Assembly (NCBI GenBank): GCA_027924585.1
Contig: BSBM01000361.1
Coordinates: 65,501,501-65,565,500, forward strand
From: Larix kaempferi
Lineage: Eukaryota > Streptophyta > Pinopsida > Pinales > Pinaceae
Reading direction: 5' to 3'
DNA: 64,000 nucleotides
The position numbers were made by a program, and so were the translations under genes. This document shows positions 1 through 9,710 of this stretch, piece by piece. Below the pieces are notes generated by a model that saw only the letters and a list, made by a program, of their open reading frames with translations, was not told where the DNA came from and searched no databases. The stretch's first letter is position 1. Each line of letters begins with the position of its first letter.

Positions 1-557
1 AACCAAGACCTGGGCTCCTGCTCCTCTCTCTTGACTTAGAATTTCTTCATCATAACAATAGATCTTCAATTGGTGGTCCCTTTCTCATGCATTCTCTTTG
101 TATTTATAGCAAGGAAGGGGGGATTGGTTCGAAAGGTAGTTGAATTAGGATGTTAGGGAAGTTAGAGTACCTGACTCAACTAATCCCAATTCGTGTTTTT
201 AATATATTTTTTCAAGTTTCCTTAAGATACTCATGACTATTGGACATAGAAACTTGCAAGTGACTCACAGCATGTGAGATCAGCAACTCACGAGTGCAGC
301 TTTTAATTGATACCCGCGGGTTGTCAATATGGAGACCTGCGAGTGACTCGCAACATGTCAAGTATAGGAGTCGCGGATTTATGGTGAAATAAGTCAGAAA
401 AAAATAAATAAATAAATAAATAAATAAAGCTGAAGGAGTAAGGATTCATCTCCAAATCATCAAAGGTCAATTAAGCTCTTCCATCCATAGTTTCCTTTTG
501 TGTGATCGACAAGGCGATGTGATCACGAACGGAGAAGTGATAATTTGACCGATAACA
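1..557 (-). repeat. 3' LTR of element A (partial)
   Basis: Direct repeat of 10099-10640. It ends in GATAACA at 557, the same terminus as the right LTR at 10640, and the first 387 bases are outside the window. It contains the minus-strand TATAAATA box (101-108) also present in the other LTR, and an (AAAT)n run near 404-427 that the other LTR lacks. Repeated GC-rich tracts with ACTCGC and CGCGGG lie at 240-380. Confidence 0.95.
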
Positions 558-570
558 GATGCCCCCTAAT
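558..570 (-). other. Polypurine tract of element A
   Basis: Directly inside the 3' LTR; on the minus strand it reads ATTAGGGGGCATC and abuts the LTR start TGTTATCGG. This is the expected plus-strand priming site and fixes the element's orientation. Confidence 0.85.
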
Positions 571-2800
571 GTGTGAGGTCAGAGGGAAATGATGGCCGAA
601 ATACATTACAATCCAAAGTCAGAGGAGGAACGAGGAAACCACAGGACAAAGTCACAAAAGTACCCAAAACAAAATACCAAGTCAACGAGAAATTGCAACC
701 TTGACATCAGGAGATGTTCATGATGATAGAACATAATATCCAATACATAACTAAAAGATGTATATAGCATGGCCACTAAAATACAAGCGTGGATCCATGT
801 CAAAATAGGAGATCATAGCCACAACAACAAGCTGGATCTATGTCTCATCAAGAGCCAAATATGGGTGAGGCTCAGTCTTGCGCAACTTGGGCAATAACAA
901 ATTGAGATGATGCTATCATAGGCCCAAGGTCTTCATCCAAACCATTTTGAGGTACAAATCCTGACCATGTGAATAAATAAGTTGGAGTCGAGCATGGGAG
1001 ATACCATTTGATTACCGGTCGTTGATGTATACCGTTAACAAACATGAGGGCACCCACCGATAATGAAAATGGGGCCCAAGGTACCTAGTACATTCTATCA
1101 AGTGTGAATAAGGGGTTCTGAGGTCGAACACTTGAAGAATTTGTCGGGTAGGATACATTGATGTATTCCCACTACTCAACAGCAAAGGAAATTTCCACTG
1201 ATGAATGCAATCCCCAAGGTACTATCGATAACTCTAAACATCATTCCCAGAGTAAGATGAGTTGAATTCGATGGGAAGAAGTTCGTTGGAAGGGAGGCCT
1301 TAAGGCATCCTCCATCATCTAACACGAGGATAAAAAAAAGTTTGATTTGATATGGAATAGGATTGAGTACATGATGAAACAAACTGACACCAGGGAGTGG
1401 CTGACACATGAGGTCAAGGTAACTGCAGAATGACCGACACAGGTGGTATACTTGAACAGTGAGCATGACACAAAAGTGACTTAGGCAAATTTTGAAACAC
1501 AAAGGGACCATGATATAAATCTATAATGTAGGAAACATTAACAGATTCTCCATATGATTGGAAGAGTAACCAACTAGAGGAGTAAAAACTCTAAGATTAG
1601 GTTTTATCCTAAGGCCAAAAACTAAACCAAACTGTTTGATAGACTCAAAAGGTGCTTTGTTCAAGGATATGACTGACTTGCTACCATAAAACTGAAAAAG
1701 ATGTTTTACATACTTCCCTTCCCTTTTCTCTTTTTATTAAAGAATATCCTTCTTGTTGGTTTTAATGAGTCAAAGAAAGAAAACTCAATAGTCTTTCTTC
1801 ATTTTTAAAACAAGCTCGAAGAAAGAGCGAGTAGTCTGCTTGATACAAATCCAAACATGTGTAAGTTTAACGAGTCCATGGGAGGAAAACTCAAGACCTT
1901 CTTCATTTTTTAAATAGTTTGAAGAAGAGATAGATGAATACTCTATAACACTGATCCATGGATTTTAATATCGAGCCTGGATAGGTTCATGCTCGACGGT
2001 GTTTTCTTTTTTGAGGTGTCTGAAAAAATTAAACAATAACTCCATACACCTACTCGTGGATTTTAGTATTGAGCCTGAGTTGGTATGTGCTCTCCTACAT
2101 TTTCTTGTTTGAAGAGTCTGAAAAACTTAAACAATAACTCTATATACCCTCTCTTGGATTTCACATCGAGCCCGAGTAGGTGAATTCTCTTTGGTGTTTT
2201 CATATTTCGAGAGTCTGAAAACCCTAAAGAAGACTTTTAAAGGCATTTTTTCGTAAAGTTAGTCTCCTCACCCAAAAAAGTGTAAAACAATGAGAGAAGA
2301 ACTCTTCTAGCCACGTATGACTAGAGTATACATTTTTTGTAACTAATCCACAAAGGTCCAGAAAATGGGAAAACTTATACCTAAGTGGATGTACCTTCAA
2401 TTCCTTTAATGCGTCTGAAGTGAACAAGTATGCTCAACAATCTTGTTTGTTTTTTAAAAGTCTAACAAGGGCTTAAAAGGAAGTTATAGGCATTAGGGAA
2501 GCTAAGTTCTGTGATCTTGTCAAATGACAAAATGGTGAAATGACCAGATTAGTGCCAAATGATATATAACATGATTAAAAAGGAATTTCATAAATACATG
2601 AGGTGCTATACCTAATTGACGTGTCATAAAGGAAAACAAACCTTAATAGAGCATGGTTGCAAAAAGTAGTGAAAATTGTCGCCTCGTTCTTTACCTAATA
2701 AAAAAGACTTCAAATTGCATTAGTTTGATTAAATAAAGTTTTCAAAATAGAATTGGAACTATAGAGAAATTGAAAAAGTGGGTAAAAATCAAAACTGATT
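571..2800 (-). other. Non-coding 3' region of element A
   Basis: About 2.2 kb with no supportable gene. On the minus strand, 1690-2450 is alignable by eye with 18760-19630 of element B and 54110-54960 of C (shared blocks around GAGGAGACTAACTTT and GACTAGA), so it is an old component of the family rather than an insertion. It lies just upstream of the antisense gene's TATA box, so it could serve that gene as upstream regulatory DNA. Short reading frames here are not conserved in the sibling elements. Confidence 0.7.
1925..2240. repeat. Three tandem repeats, period 98 bp
   Basis: The marker GGATTT followed by a CGAGCC-like string recurs at 1960, 2058 and 2156, exactly 98 bp apart. The rest of the unit (GTCTGAAAA, AACAATAACTC, GAGCCTGAGT-like strings) is repeated with moderate divergence. 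It lies within the non-coding 3' region of element A. Confidence 0.85.
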
Positions 2801-2812
2801 TTTATAAAGAGT

Positions 2813-2819
2813 TTCAAAA
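2813..2819 (+). promoter_or_regulatory. TATA box of antisense gene (element A copy)
   Basis: TATAAAG lies 114 bp before the end of the putative first exon. The equivalent place in elements B and C has TATAAAAG on their minus strands (18756-18749 and 54106-54099), 133 bp or so before the homologous splice donor. The shared position relative to a conserved exon is the main support. Confidence 0.55.
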
Positions 2820-2844
2820 CTAAAACAAAATTCACCAAATAATT

Positions 2845-4437
2845 TGTTGGAGTAAAAGAGTGAAAACAACCTCTCACTTCAAATGCTCATAGCGATCACA
2901 TCGGGCCACCAAATCATATTATGCCACCTGCAAGTAAGTGTTTTCTCCTACCTTCAATTCAAAGCATTTTTATTTTTATTTTTAATGGTTAATTTTTATT
3001 TTTATTATGTTTTAAAATTTAGGGATGCATACTCACGGGTTGCCTTGTGGAAAACTCGCGGGAATGAGAAAATTGTATGGGTTTGTCACAAGTCAACTCA
3101 CGGGTACCTACCACTGTCCAGTAGGAATAGTTGTGGGTGCAACAGTTAAAATGAAAAAACTAAAGAAACTAAAGGATAAATGGTTGAATGAATGCAGGAA
3201 TGGTATTAACATGGAGAGAGAGGGAGCATGAGGACATGGATAGGCATGCCATCCATTGACACTGAGTGCATTAAGAAGGTTTGGTTTACTCAAGTTTTTA
3301 CGAACCACCAGTATGAGGGCACAAACACAACTGCTGAGAATGCTTGTAAACTATTGGGATGCCGACCAAGGGGTATTTGATGTCCAGGGAGAGATACTTG
3401 AGCTTACACTTGATGAAATATACTTCCTAACAAGTTTTTCCCAAAGAGGGGAAATGGTAAACCTGAAAGGTACATTCCGAGGAGTGGGTTCCCTATCGGT
3501 ACAAGATTATATCAACGCCTATTGTCTACCTGGCACTAAGAAAAGTGGCAGCCAAGTTCCTATAGGTTCGATCTCGAGCTTCCAATTGAAGGTTATCCTG
3601 AGTACTTTGAACAGGATCGGGGGAATCTCCACACAAGACTTAGCATCCAATAACTACATGTAGATAGGCATTGAATTCCTTCGAGGAGTTGTATTTGATT
3701 TGTTCTTGGGCCTTCAAGTGAGTATGAAGCACCAACTGACCGAGTGCAAAAGAGGAAGGAAGAAGAACTTCGTATACGATAGCATCTTATTTAGCTTCTT
3801 CTTTGAGAGGGTTCCTGTCCTGAGTCCGGGAATGGCCCTACCGCAGCTCAATCCTCGCGAGCCACTGATGACTCGATGGGGAGACATCTTCTTACGCCAG
3901 GGTGGTGGAAAGTCGATACTCTCATATTCCGATGAGGATTACTTGGTGTGGTGGGGCCATCAGGTGGCGGCCTTAGAGCAGTTTCCTTATGCTGGGATGG
4001 ATTTTTGTGGAGATCCTGAGCTCGCTTTACCTCCAGGAGTAGCTTGGAGAGAGATGGGTAAGGCATACCTTTACTTTTTGAAATTTATTTCAATTTTTAA
4101 TTTTTTTATGTATATAATTTTTATAATGAGTTAGAGTATTGACAATATGATTTATGCAGATGTGGGACTAGTGCGGCCTACAAGACATCCTCGTACATTC
4201 ATACGTTCGACAGAGCCTGGAGCAGCTGATGCCATGCTAGTGGGTATAGAGGGAAAGATGAGTCGGTTGAATCATGATATCCCGACCTACAAAATCGAGC
4301 CAATGCCGCCTGATATGCAGGACAACATTATGGGTGTGCCCCCAACGTGGATTAGGTTACTTAGGAAAGTATCCAGGCTCGTCATCTGTTACAGAGAGGT
4401 TGTAGCAGAGATGGCAGAGGCCCCTCCTTCTCCATAG
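2845..4437 (+). pseudogene. Spliced antisense accessory gene, element A copy
   Basis: Lies opposite to the element's own genes, between the aRH remnant and the 3' LTR. Proposed exons are about 2845-2933, 3023-4057 and 4160-4437, with GT-AG introns 2934-3022 and 4058-4159. The second intron is phase 1; joining exons gives a D-V-G-L-V-R-P stretch matching E-I-G-P-S-R-P in element C. Exon 2 encodes a conserved protein with L-x-A-L-R, I-Y-F-L-T, C-x-P-G-T and F-F-x-E-R-V-P motifs shared with B and C. This copy has a TAG at 3661-3663 and a frame break near 3255. The function is unknown. The I-Y-F-L-T region loosely resembles the start of the plant mobile domain, but this is only a guess. The conserved splicing makes a genuine antisense gene likely. 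Confidence 0.72.
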
Positions 4438-4634
4438 GGAGAAAGACATATGTATATTTTTTAGGCCTTTTGAGCCGAATTTTGTATATTGATATGACTC
4501 TGCGACATACTGTTGACCCAAAACTCATATTTTTTGATATAGATATATACAATACCGATCTTATATAGATGTGTGTTTTTATCTTATGTGAATGCTTAAT
4601 GTGATTGTGTATGATAAAGATTCCAATCTAGAAT

Positions 4635-5057
4635 ATAATTTGCATAAGAGTCAGCTGATTAATTTAAATGTCTTGGAATGTGTTGATATGTGATAAAATC
4701 AAAATAACTTTCAAGTAACTTGACCCTTATAAATTTATGAAGCAAAACATGATCTCGAACTCTATACTCACCCATCAACTGAAATACAACTAACTGTGAG
4801 TCAAGTTGTACCTCCAAATGTGAAATGTCATGATGAATGGCATATCAGAGTAACTAAATGACTGCACTATATTCAACTACGTTGTTCATCGTAGGGCCTA
4901 GACAAGCACCTCCTGAAGACACAAGTTGACCAGACAGTGAGTAGATAACCCAAGTTGTTGAAGCCAACTGACGGGTGTGGCGACTAGCGCCATCTGCAAA
5001 TCCTATGAAGCATGCAGTTGTCATTTGAAAATGTAACCCATAAGACACATAAGACAT
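4635..5057 (-). pseudogene. Archaeal-type RNase H (aRH) remnant, element A
   Basis: Begins with F-A-D-G-A-S-R-H-T, followed by S-G-G-A-C-L-G-P and N-N-V-V-E-Y, then after stops L-D-S-Q-L-V-V and H-I-P-R. These are the catalytic D, E and D blocks of the second RNase H that Tat elements carry after integrase; it is thought to help remove the RNA strand during reverse transcription. The intact part ends at 4854 and the remainder is interrupted by at least three stops. In this element it directly follows the RT stump because RT, RNase H and integrase are gone. Confidence 0.75.
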
Positions 5058-5146
5058 AACATAAAATAAAAGAGAAGACTAACTATACAAAACATGTACA
5101 GCTATGATACAAGAAAAAGTATACTACTTACTCAAGTAGGGCCCAT

Positions 5147-5740
5147 TTATGGGTTTAGGTAAAAGGGGTCAATGCCAGGCATCTTCCCATAAGACCAAGA
5201 GAAAGGATCGTGGAACTCCTTAAACAGGTTGGTATACAAAGTGTTCTCATCAGGAGAACAATTTTTCCCAATAAAAATGTTTCCCATGATGCCAGGTTTG
5301 AGAGTGATATCAATCGGTATAGTTCTCGATATATTTGCCATATTATCTTCAGCATAAATATTTTGTATAGAAGGAATAATGGACAAATTGACATCACCAC
5401 CAAGTCTCATTGGAAACTATCCTCTCTCTATCCTATCCAGATCAGGAAGAAAATAGGACATGTGATGCATATGTTCCCATGGATGATCCAGGCCTACAAT
5501 GGGTTCCAAGATAGCCTTGCTAGAGGGGAAAACAATATCCAGACAATCGAAAGAGTAGGTCGAGTTGACTGACCATGCAGGTGCATAGTCCATTTCTAAC
5601 TCTATAAAGATGAGAGGAGTCGATATTTGTTTTGTTGCAACATTTTGTGATGCTTGATAAGCCACTTCTGCAACAGACAGGGGCACAGTTGGTTCTGAAT
5701 GAGTATGGAGAATCCATGGATCAGTTGTTTGACTAACCAT
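5147..5740 (-). pseudogene. Protease-RT linker and RT N-terminal stump, element A
   Basis: Starts with T-T-D-P-W-I and P-L-S-V-A-E-V-A-Y, aligning with T-D-Q-W-V-V and P-L-S-P-A-E-A-T-Y in element C. It continues, after a frame change near 5415, with I-D-I-T-L-K-P-G-I-M-G-N-I-F-I-G and F-K-E-F-H-D-P-F-S-W, the conserved stretch just before Tat RT. It stops at I-D-P-F, where B and C continue into RT. The RT palm is absent, so this is the left edge of the internal deletion. Confidence 0.8.
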
Positions 5741-5929
5741 GAAATTCTCTTAAGAACAATCAACGGTACTCGTAGAACCGATAAAGTTAACGAGAGAAGG
5801 TAGTTCTAATGTTCCCATTAATGATGAATACATGCCTACTCCCAAACTCTCGCTGGGTGGGTGAGTCTGATCAATCAGAGAGATCGTTGAATCCGAGGAA
5901 GTATGGTTGTTTTTTCGAGTAAATGAAAG

Positions 5930-6247
5930 TTAATCAACCGTAATGATCTTGCCTTCATGGGGGAACATTATTACTCGAAAAATGGATGATGGGACAACTT
6001 GCATTGCATACGTCCAGCTCCATCCTAACAAAAAATTGTAGTCAAGAGGAGCATCCAATACTTCAACCTCCATAGACACTAATTTACCAGCAAGTTCAAC
6101 ATCAAACAATGGTAAGAATCCATGTGGACAGAAAGATCTTCTGTCAAAAGCAGTAAGCAGTGTGTTGAAAGGATCTAACTCAGGTGAGCCGAGGGATTTC
6201 CAGCAAGATATCGAAATCACACACGTAGACGCACCCTCATCCACCAC
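5930..6247 (-). pseudogene. Retroviral-type aspartic protease, element A
   Basis: Single open stretch of 105 codons. V-D-E-G-A-S-T-C-V-I-S corresponds to the D-S/T-G-A active-site loop, here with E in place of S/T, and L-L-G-W-S-W-T to the C-terminal G-x-x-W block typical of Tat proteases. The family cleaves the Gag-Pol polyprotein. The E substitution probably abolishes activity, although Tat proteases vary here. B and C lack an equivalent in this window: B's lies left of the copia I insertion and C's was lost in a deletion. Confidence 0.8.
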
Positions 6248-6286
6248 AGTTTGTCCAATGGTTTTAGGGCCATGGAGTACTTCTAT

Positions 6287-6541
6287 CTAGAGGGCTACGT
6301 GATATGGTAACCGGGGTTTAATATTCGACATATCAAACCGAGCAAGAATACTAGATGAGTCAATGCTCCCGATCGCTACAAGAAGTGCATTACGCTGTGA
6401 AGGAAAACTATGAAAAAATTCTAGTGTGGGCATTGCAAAAGGTGTTTGGGCTAGATTCTCAACCACGGAATAGTTGGGGGAATCTCGCACATTAGGGTTT
6501 TGCATAGCCCTCTTGAAGACAGCCTTAGGGATCTTCAACAA
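6287..6541 (-). pseudogene. Gag-protease spacer, element A
   Basis: Open stretch of 84 codons between the Gag zinc knuckle and protease, with no recognisable domain. It contains F-F-H-S-F-P-S-Q-R-N-A-L-L and shares the direction and approximate frame logic of the flanking pol segments. It is separated from the protease by a stop. I include it as part of the decayed Gag-Pol polyprotein and not as an independent gene. Confidence 0.55.
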
Positions 6542-6765
6542 CGAATCTACTGGTCTCTCAATATGGAGATAAGTAGATGATTCAGGAACTTCCTTATCTT
6601 TCTGCTGCGAGTCCGGGTTATAGTTCCTCGCTCAAGTTCACAGAAGCATATTTGAGTTAACCATGTTTATAAATGGTTGATCAGTTGACGAGACACGAGG
6701 GGTGCCCCCAGCACTAGGGTTTCCAGAAGTGGAGCCTTGTCCATGAGGGAATGGGTCCTTCAGGA

Positions 6766-7377
6766 CTAGTGGTTTCTTCTCATGTAGGAGCTTCTGGAAT
6801 TCTTCCATAAGAGGGCACTGGTGGGTAAGGTGGTCATCCTTACATAACTTGCAAGGAAACTTGACTTTGTTTTTATCCTTCTTTCCCTCCTCGACATTTT
6901 CAGTGTTTTGGGGTTTTTGATGGTTCCCCCCCCTTTCTTACCCTTCTTCTTGTTGTTGTTGGGTTGCCGAGGACCCTTTTGATTAGTCTGCACTTGTTGT
7001 ACAGATTTCGTTGTTGAAGGGGAGGTCACAATGATAGTTTCTTCTACAGCAGATTGCTTTACAGATAAAGCATGAACTTGCTTAGTCAAAGCTTCGAATG
7101 TTGCTGTGTCTACTGAACCAAAGATGTCGTCAGCATGCGGTCCAAGCTTAGGTTTACCCAGATCTATATTATATCTCGGTGCATCAGGGATAATCTCATA
7201 GAGGATCCTAGATTGAGCATATACCAAATCAAGTTGTTGGGTCCTAAGGATGGCCTTCTCCTTAGAAGACACCCCAAAGGTCGCTAACTCCTTAGAAATG
7301 TAAGGAAGGAGTGATTTCAAGTACCACTCTAATAGAAACTCTGGGGGAATTTCATCTTTGATGAGCCTATTTCACCT
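6766..7377 (-). pseudogene. Gag C-terminal half with zinc knuckle, element A
   Basis: Encodes the post-capsid part of Gag: a helical stretch beginning around L-L-P-Y-I-S-K-E-L, a linker rich in Q, N, K and G, then the nucleocapsid zinc knuckle C-K-L-C-K-D-D-H-L-T-H-Q-C at 6854-6816. The knuckle is in a different frame from the upstream part; the shift coincides with a run of eight C at 6926-6933, so a homopolymer indel is the likely cause. Gag packages the element's RNA in cytoplasmic particles. Element C has the corresponding K-V-K-Y-S-C at 41226-41243, just where element G interrupts it. Confidence 0.8.
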
Positions 7378-8037
7378 TCACCACTCCAAAATGTGATCAG
7401 ATAAGTGAGTGGCCTTATTCTGCCTAAAAGTTGACAGAAGGTCTCTATCGGCATCATACCAGACAAGAAGTTGAAAGTGGTTCAAAAAGACTATTTCCAA
7501 ATACCAAAAGTTATCATATGCAGTGGCAGGTAGTTCTATGTACCACTTAGCTGTGACACTAGTCAAGGTCCTTTGAAAGAGCCTCAACCTAATGGAATCG
7601 TCATTCAAAGAGTTGGAAGAACACCAGAGATGAAAAGTAGTGGCATGGTCACCAGGATCTTCGCCAGTCTTTCCTTCAAAATTTGGAATGTCAGAAGGCA
7701 ACTTAGTTGGAAGTGGTGGCCATGCGGGATGGTGTCGCACCTAATCATTTGTCAGTTTTGAAATATCTGGCAAGTTTAGAGTTGCTAGAAAGGGAAAACA
7801 AGGTCTTGCCGATGGAATTTGATAAACATGAGTTCGGTAGGGGGAACCACCCGAAACTTGGCTTGTATATTGTTGTTTGGGGTTTCCCCCAGCCATCGGT
7901 TGTGAAGGGAAAGCATTATTGAAGTTTCTCCAACCGTAATACAAAGGATTGCTTGCTTGGGTGTTCATCCATTGTGGTTGGGTGTTAGCCCCTCCGTAAT
8001 GTGGGTTGAACAAGTTACCACCCCCTCCACCAAACAA
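7378..8037 (-). pseudogene. Gag capsid core (Retrotrans_gag), element A
   Basis: Contains the Retrotrans_gag signature: L-P-S-D-I-P-N-F-E-G-K-T-G-E-D-P, then R-L-R-L-F-Q-R-T-L-T, A-K-W-Y-I-E-L-P and F-Q-L-L. Element C has the same blocks at 40300-40720 (L-P-S-N-I-M-K-F-D-G-K-H-G-E-D-P; R-L-R-L-F-Q). The preceding part, 8037-7741, is rich in G, N, P and Q. A stop follows H-I-L-E-W at 7378. This domain forms the particle shell. Confidence 0.85.
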
Positions 8038-8085
8038 TGAAAAGGGGATACTCCCTACAGGTATATGGGATGTTTGTACATTGGA

Positions 8086-8883
8086 TCAATGTACATCAGA
8101 ACTTGTGAAGGGGTTAAACCCAGGTATAGATGTAAAAGACGAAACAGGCATCAAGCCCACAAAGGGTGTGGATGAAGTAGGCATTGAGCCTACAAAAGGT
8201 GTAGAAGGAGATATGTGTCCTCCATACCAAGGAAAACCATGACTGAAAGGAGCAGATTGCGGATTACCCTGAGACTCTTGTATAAAAGGAGACAATGTAA
8301 ACAGTACTAAAGCTATCCCTGAAAAAGGGATATTGGATGATCCAACAGTGGAACCAAAAGGAATAGATGATGTCAAAGCTAGAGAGCCTGATATATCCAA
8401 GGAACCAGTATTGAAACTGAACGGAGGGCTCGAAGCAGAGGCATCCTGCAAATAGCTAGGTACAGATGTGTTTGTAAGAGAAGGAGAGAAAACTATTGAA
8501 ACAATGGCTGCAGTAGGAGTATGGGGAACTCCTGACTCGTCCCTTGAACTAGCCATGAAAAAACTAGGTGTAAACCGATATGAACTAAACTCCGATTGAC
8601 CTAGAGAATCTACACTCACAAGTAATGGATCGCTAAGTCTTGTCAAAGGAGGGTTGTAAGGTGTATTAAAATCTTGAGTAGTTATGTATTCAACCTCAAC
8701 AATGTTATGAACCTGTTGATACTCAGTTATAAGGTGTGGTTCTGTAGGTGGTTCCGTTATGCCCGTAAGTTTGTATGAACCACGGGAATCAGTCCTCCGA
8801 CATCGAGGTGGCAGTGGAGGATCAACAGTGTGTGGGGGAAGGTTTTGCAACCTCCATGACCTACAGAGAGGTTGGTCCTCCAT
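8086..8883 (-). CDS. Gag N-terminal region, element A
   Basis: Open stretch of 265 codons at the 5' end of the element's coding region, starting M-E-D-Q-P; element C's likely gag start is M-D-Q-P at 39479. The N-terminal part is rich in P and R, followed by a long low-complexity S/P/T/F region. Its end repeats the string S-T-P-F-V-G twice. Element C has a different but also repetitive tail (G-Q and G-G motifs), so this region seems to evolve by internal duplication. There is no catalytic domain. A stop at 8086 separates it from the capsid part. Confidence 0.65.
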   Translation of the reverse strand: MEDQPLCRSWRLQNLPPHTVDPPLPPRCRRTDSRGSYKLTGITEPPTEPHLITEYQQVHNIVEVEYITTQDFNTPYNPPLTRLSDPLLVSVDSLGQSEFSSYRFTPSFFMASSRDESGVPHTPTAAIVSIVFSPSLTNTSVPSYLQDASASSPPFSFNTGSLDISGSLALTSSIPFGSTVGSSNIPFSGIALVLFTLSPFIQESQGNPQSAPFSHGFPWYGGHISPSTPFVGSMPTSSTPFVGLMPVSSFTSIPGFNPFTSSDVH

Positions 8884-9685
8884 AATTATATAAAAAAATA
8901 AACTAAGTGTATAAAACTAGTGGCCACTAATCGACTAAGGAACAAACAACATACCACTAAAAATATCCTATAGTAATCAAAATCAGGAAAATGAAGATAA
9001 TACTCTCAAAAGTTAGTCTGGGATGATGAGGACACGTAACAAACTAGTAGAATATCAAAGGTCAGTTACACGGCGTCCAATATAGGTCCTCTGGGTGCAA
9101 GTGTTTGAATCACCAAAGCACCCTCCTGAAATTACTGTAGAGGGTTACCTTCTGTGTTTGTCTTAGGTGCAGTGGAAATAACCTTCCAAGTCGTGGTTAG
9201 GTTTCAAAAAAACCTTAAAAAGAAAGAAAGGAAACCAAAAACATATGAATCAGACTAAGAACATCAAAAAGGTTTCTAAAAAGGCTATGAACAGACCCAG
9301 AAGAGACACAGGAGTGTCTAGCAAATGTCAGAAAACAAATCAAAATCTCAAATCAAAACTAAAAACCTAAGATCAAACCCTAAAGAAAGGTTCAGACCTT
9401 TAAAGGTAAACTCATGACTATATAAGAAAACAGCTCACGAGTGCAACTAAATGTGCACGGGTAGCAAAGGGTGCCACTCACGGGTACAACAAAAAGTGCA
9501 CGCCTGTATATATAAGAAACACGCGGGTAGGTGTTGATAAAAGAAGAAAATCAACTTTGCAAACTAGACTAGACTAAGCCAACATGAAGGGATCTAAAAA
9601 GAAACCCTAAAGACCTCAAAAGAAACTGGAAAAGTTATGAAACTGAAGAAACCAAATATCCTCAAAGTAGAAAAACAAGAAGGTG
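8884..9685 (-). other. Untranslated leader of element A
   Basis: About 0.8 kb between the PBS and gag without a supportable ORF. It contains GC-rich tracts at 9440-9540, including ACTCACGGGTAC at 9476-9487. That string also occurs in the antisense gene's second exon (3096-3107), and similar strings occur in the LTRs. Confidence 0.7.
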
Positions 9686-9703
9686 TCCCCAGTGGAGTCG
9701 CCA
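9686..9703 (-). other. Primer binding site of element A
   Basis: On the minus strand this reads TGGCGACTCCACTGGGGA, seven bases inside the 5' LTR. Element C has TGGCAACTCCGCTGGGGA at the same position (37291-37308). This is the conserved PBS type seen in many plant Tat elements; I did not assign the tRNA. Confidence 0.85.
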
Positions 9704-9710
9704 GTTCTAT

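Noticed and set aside
5210-5572. Plus-strand 120-codon frame
   Set aside because: Lies opposite the conserved RT-linker of element A, which is supported by alignment with B and C.
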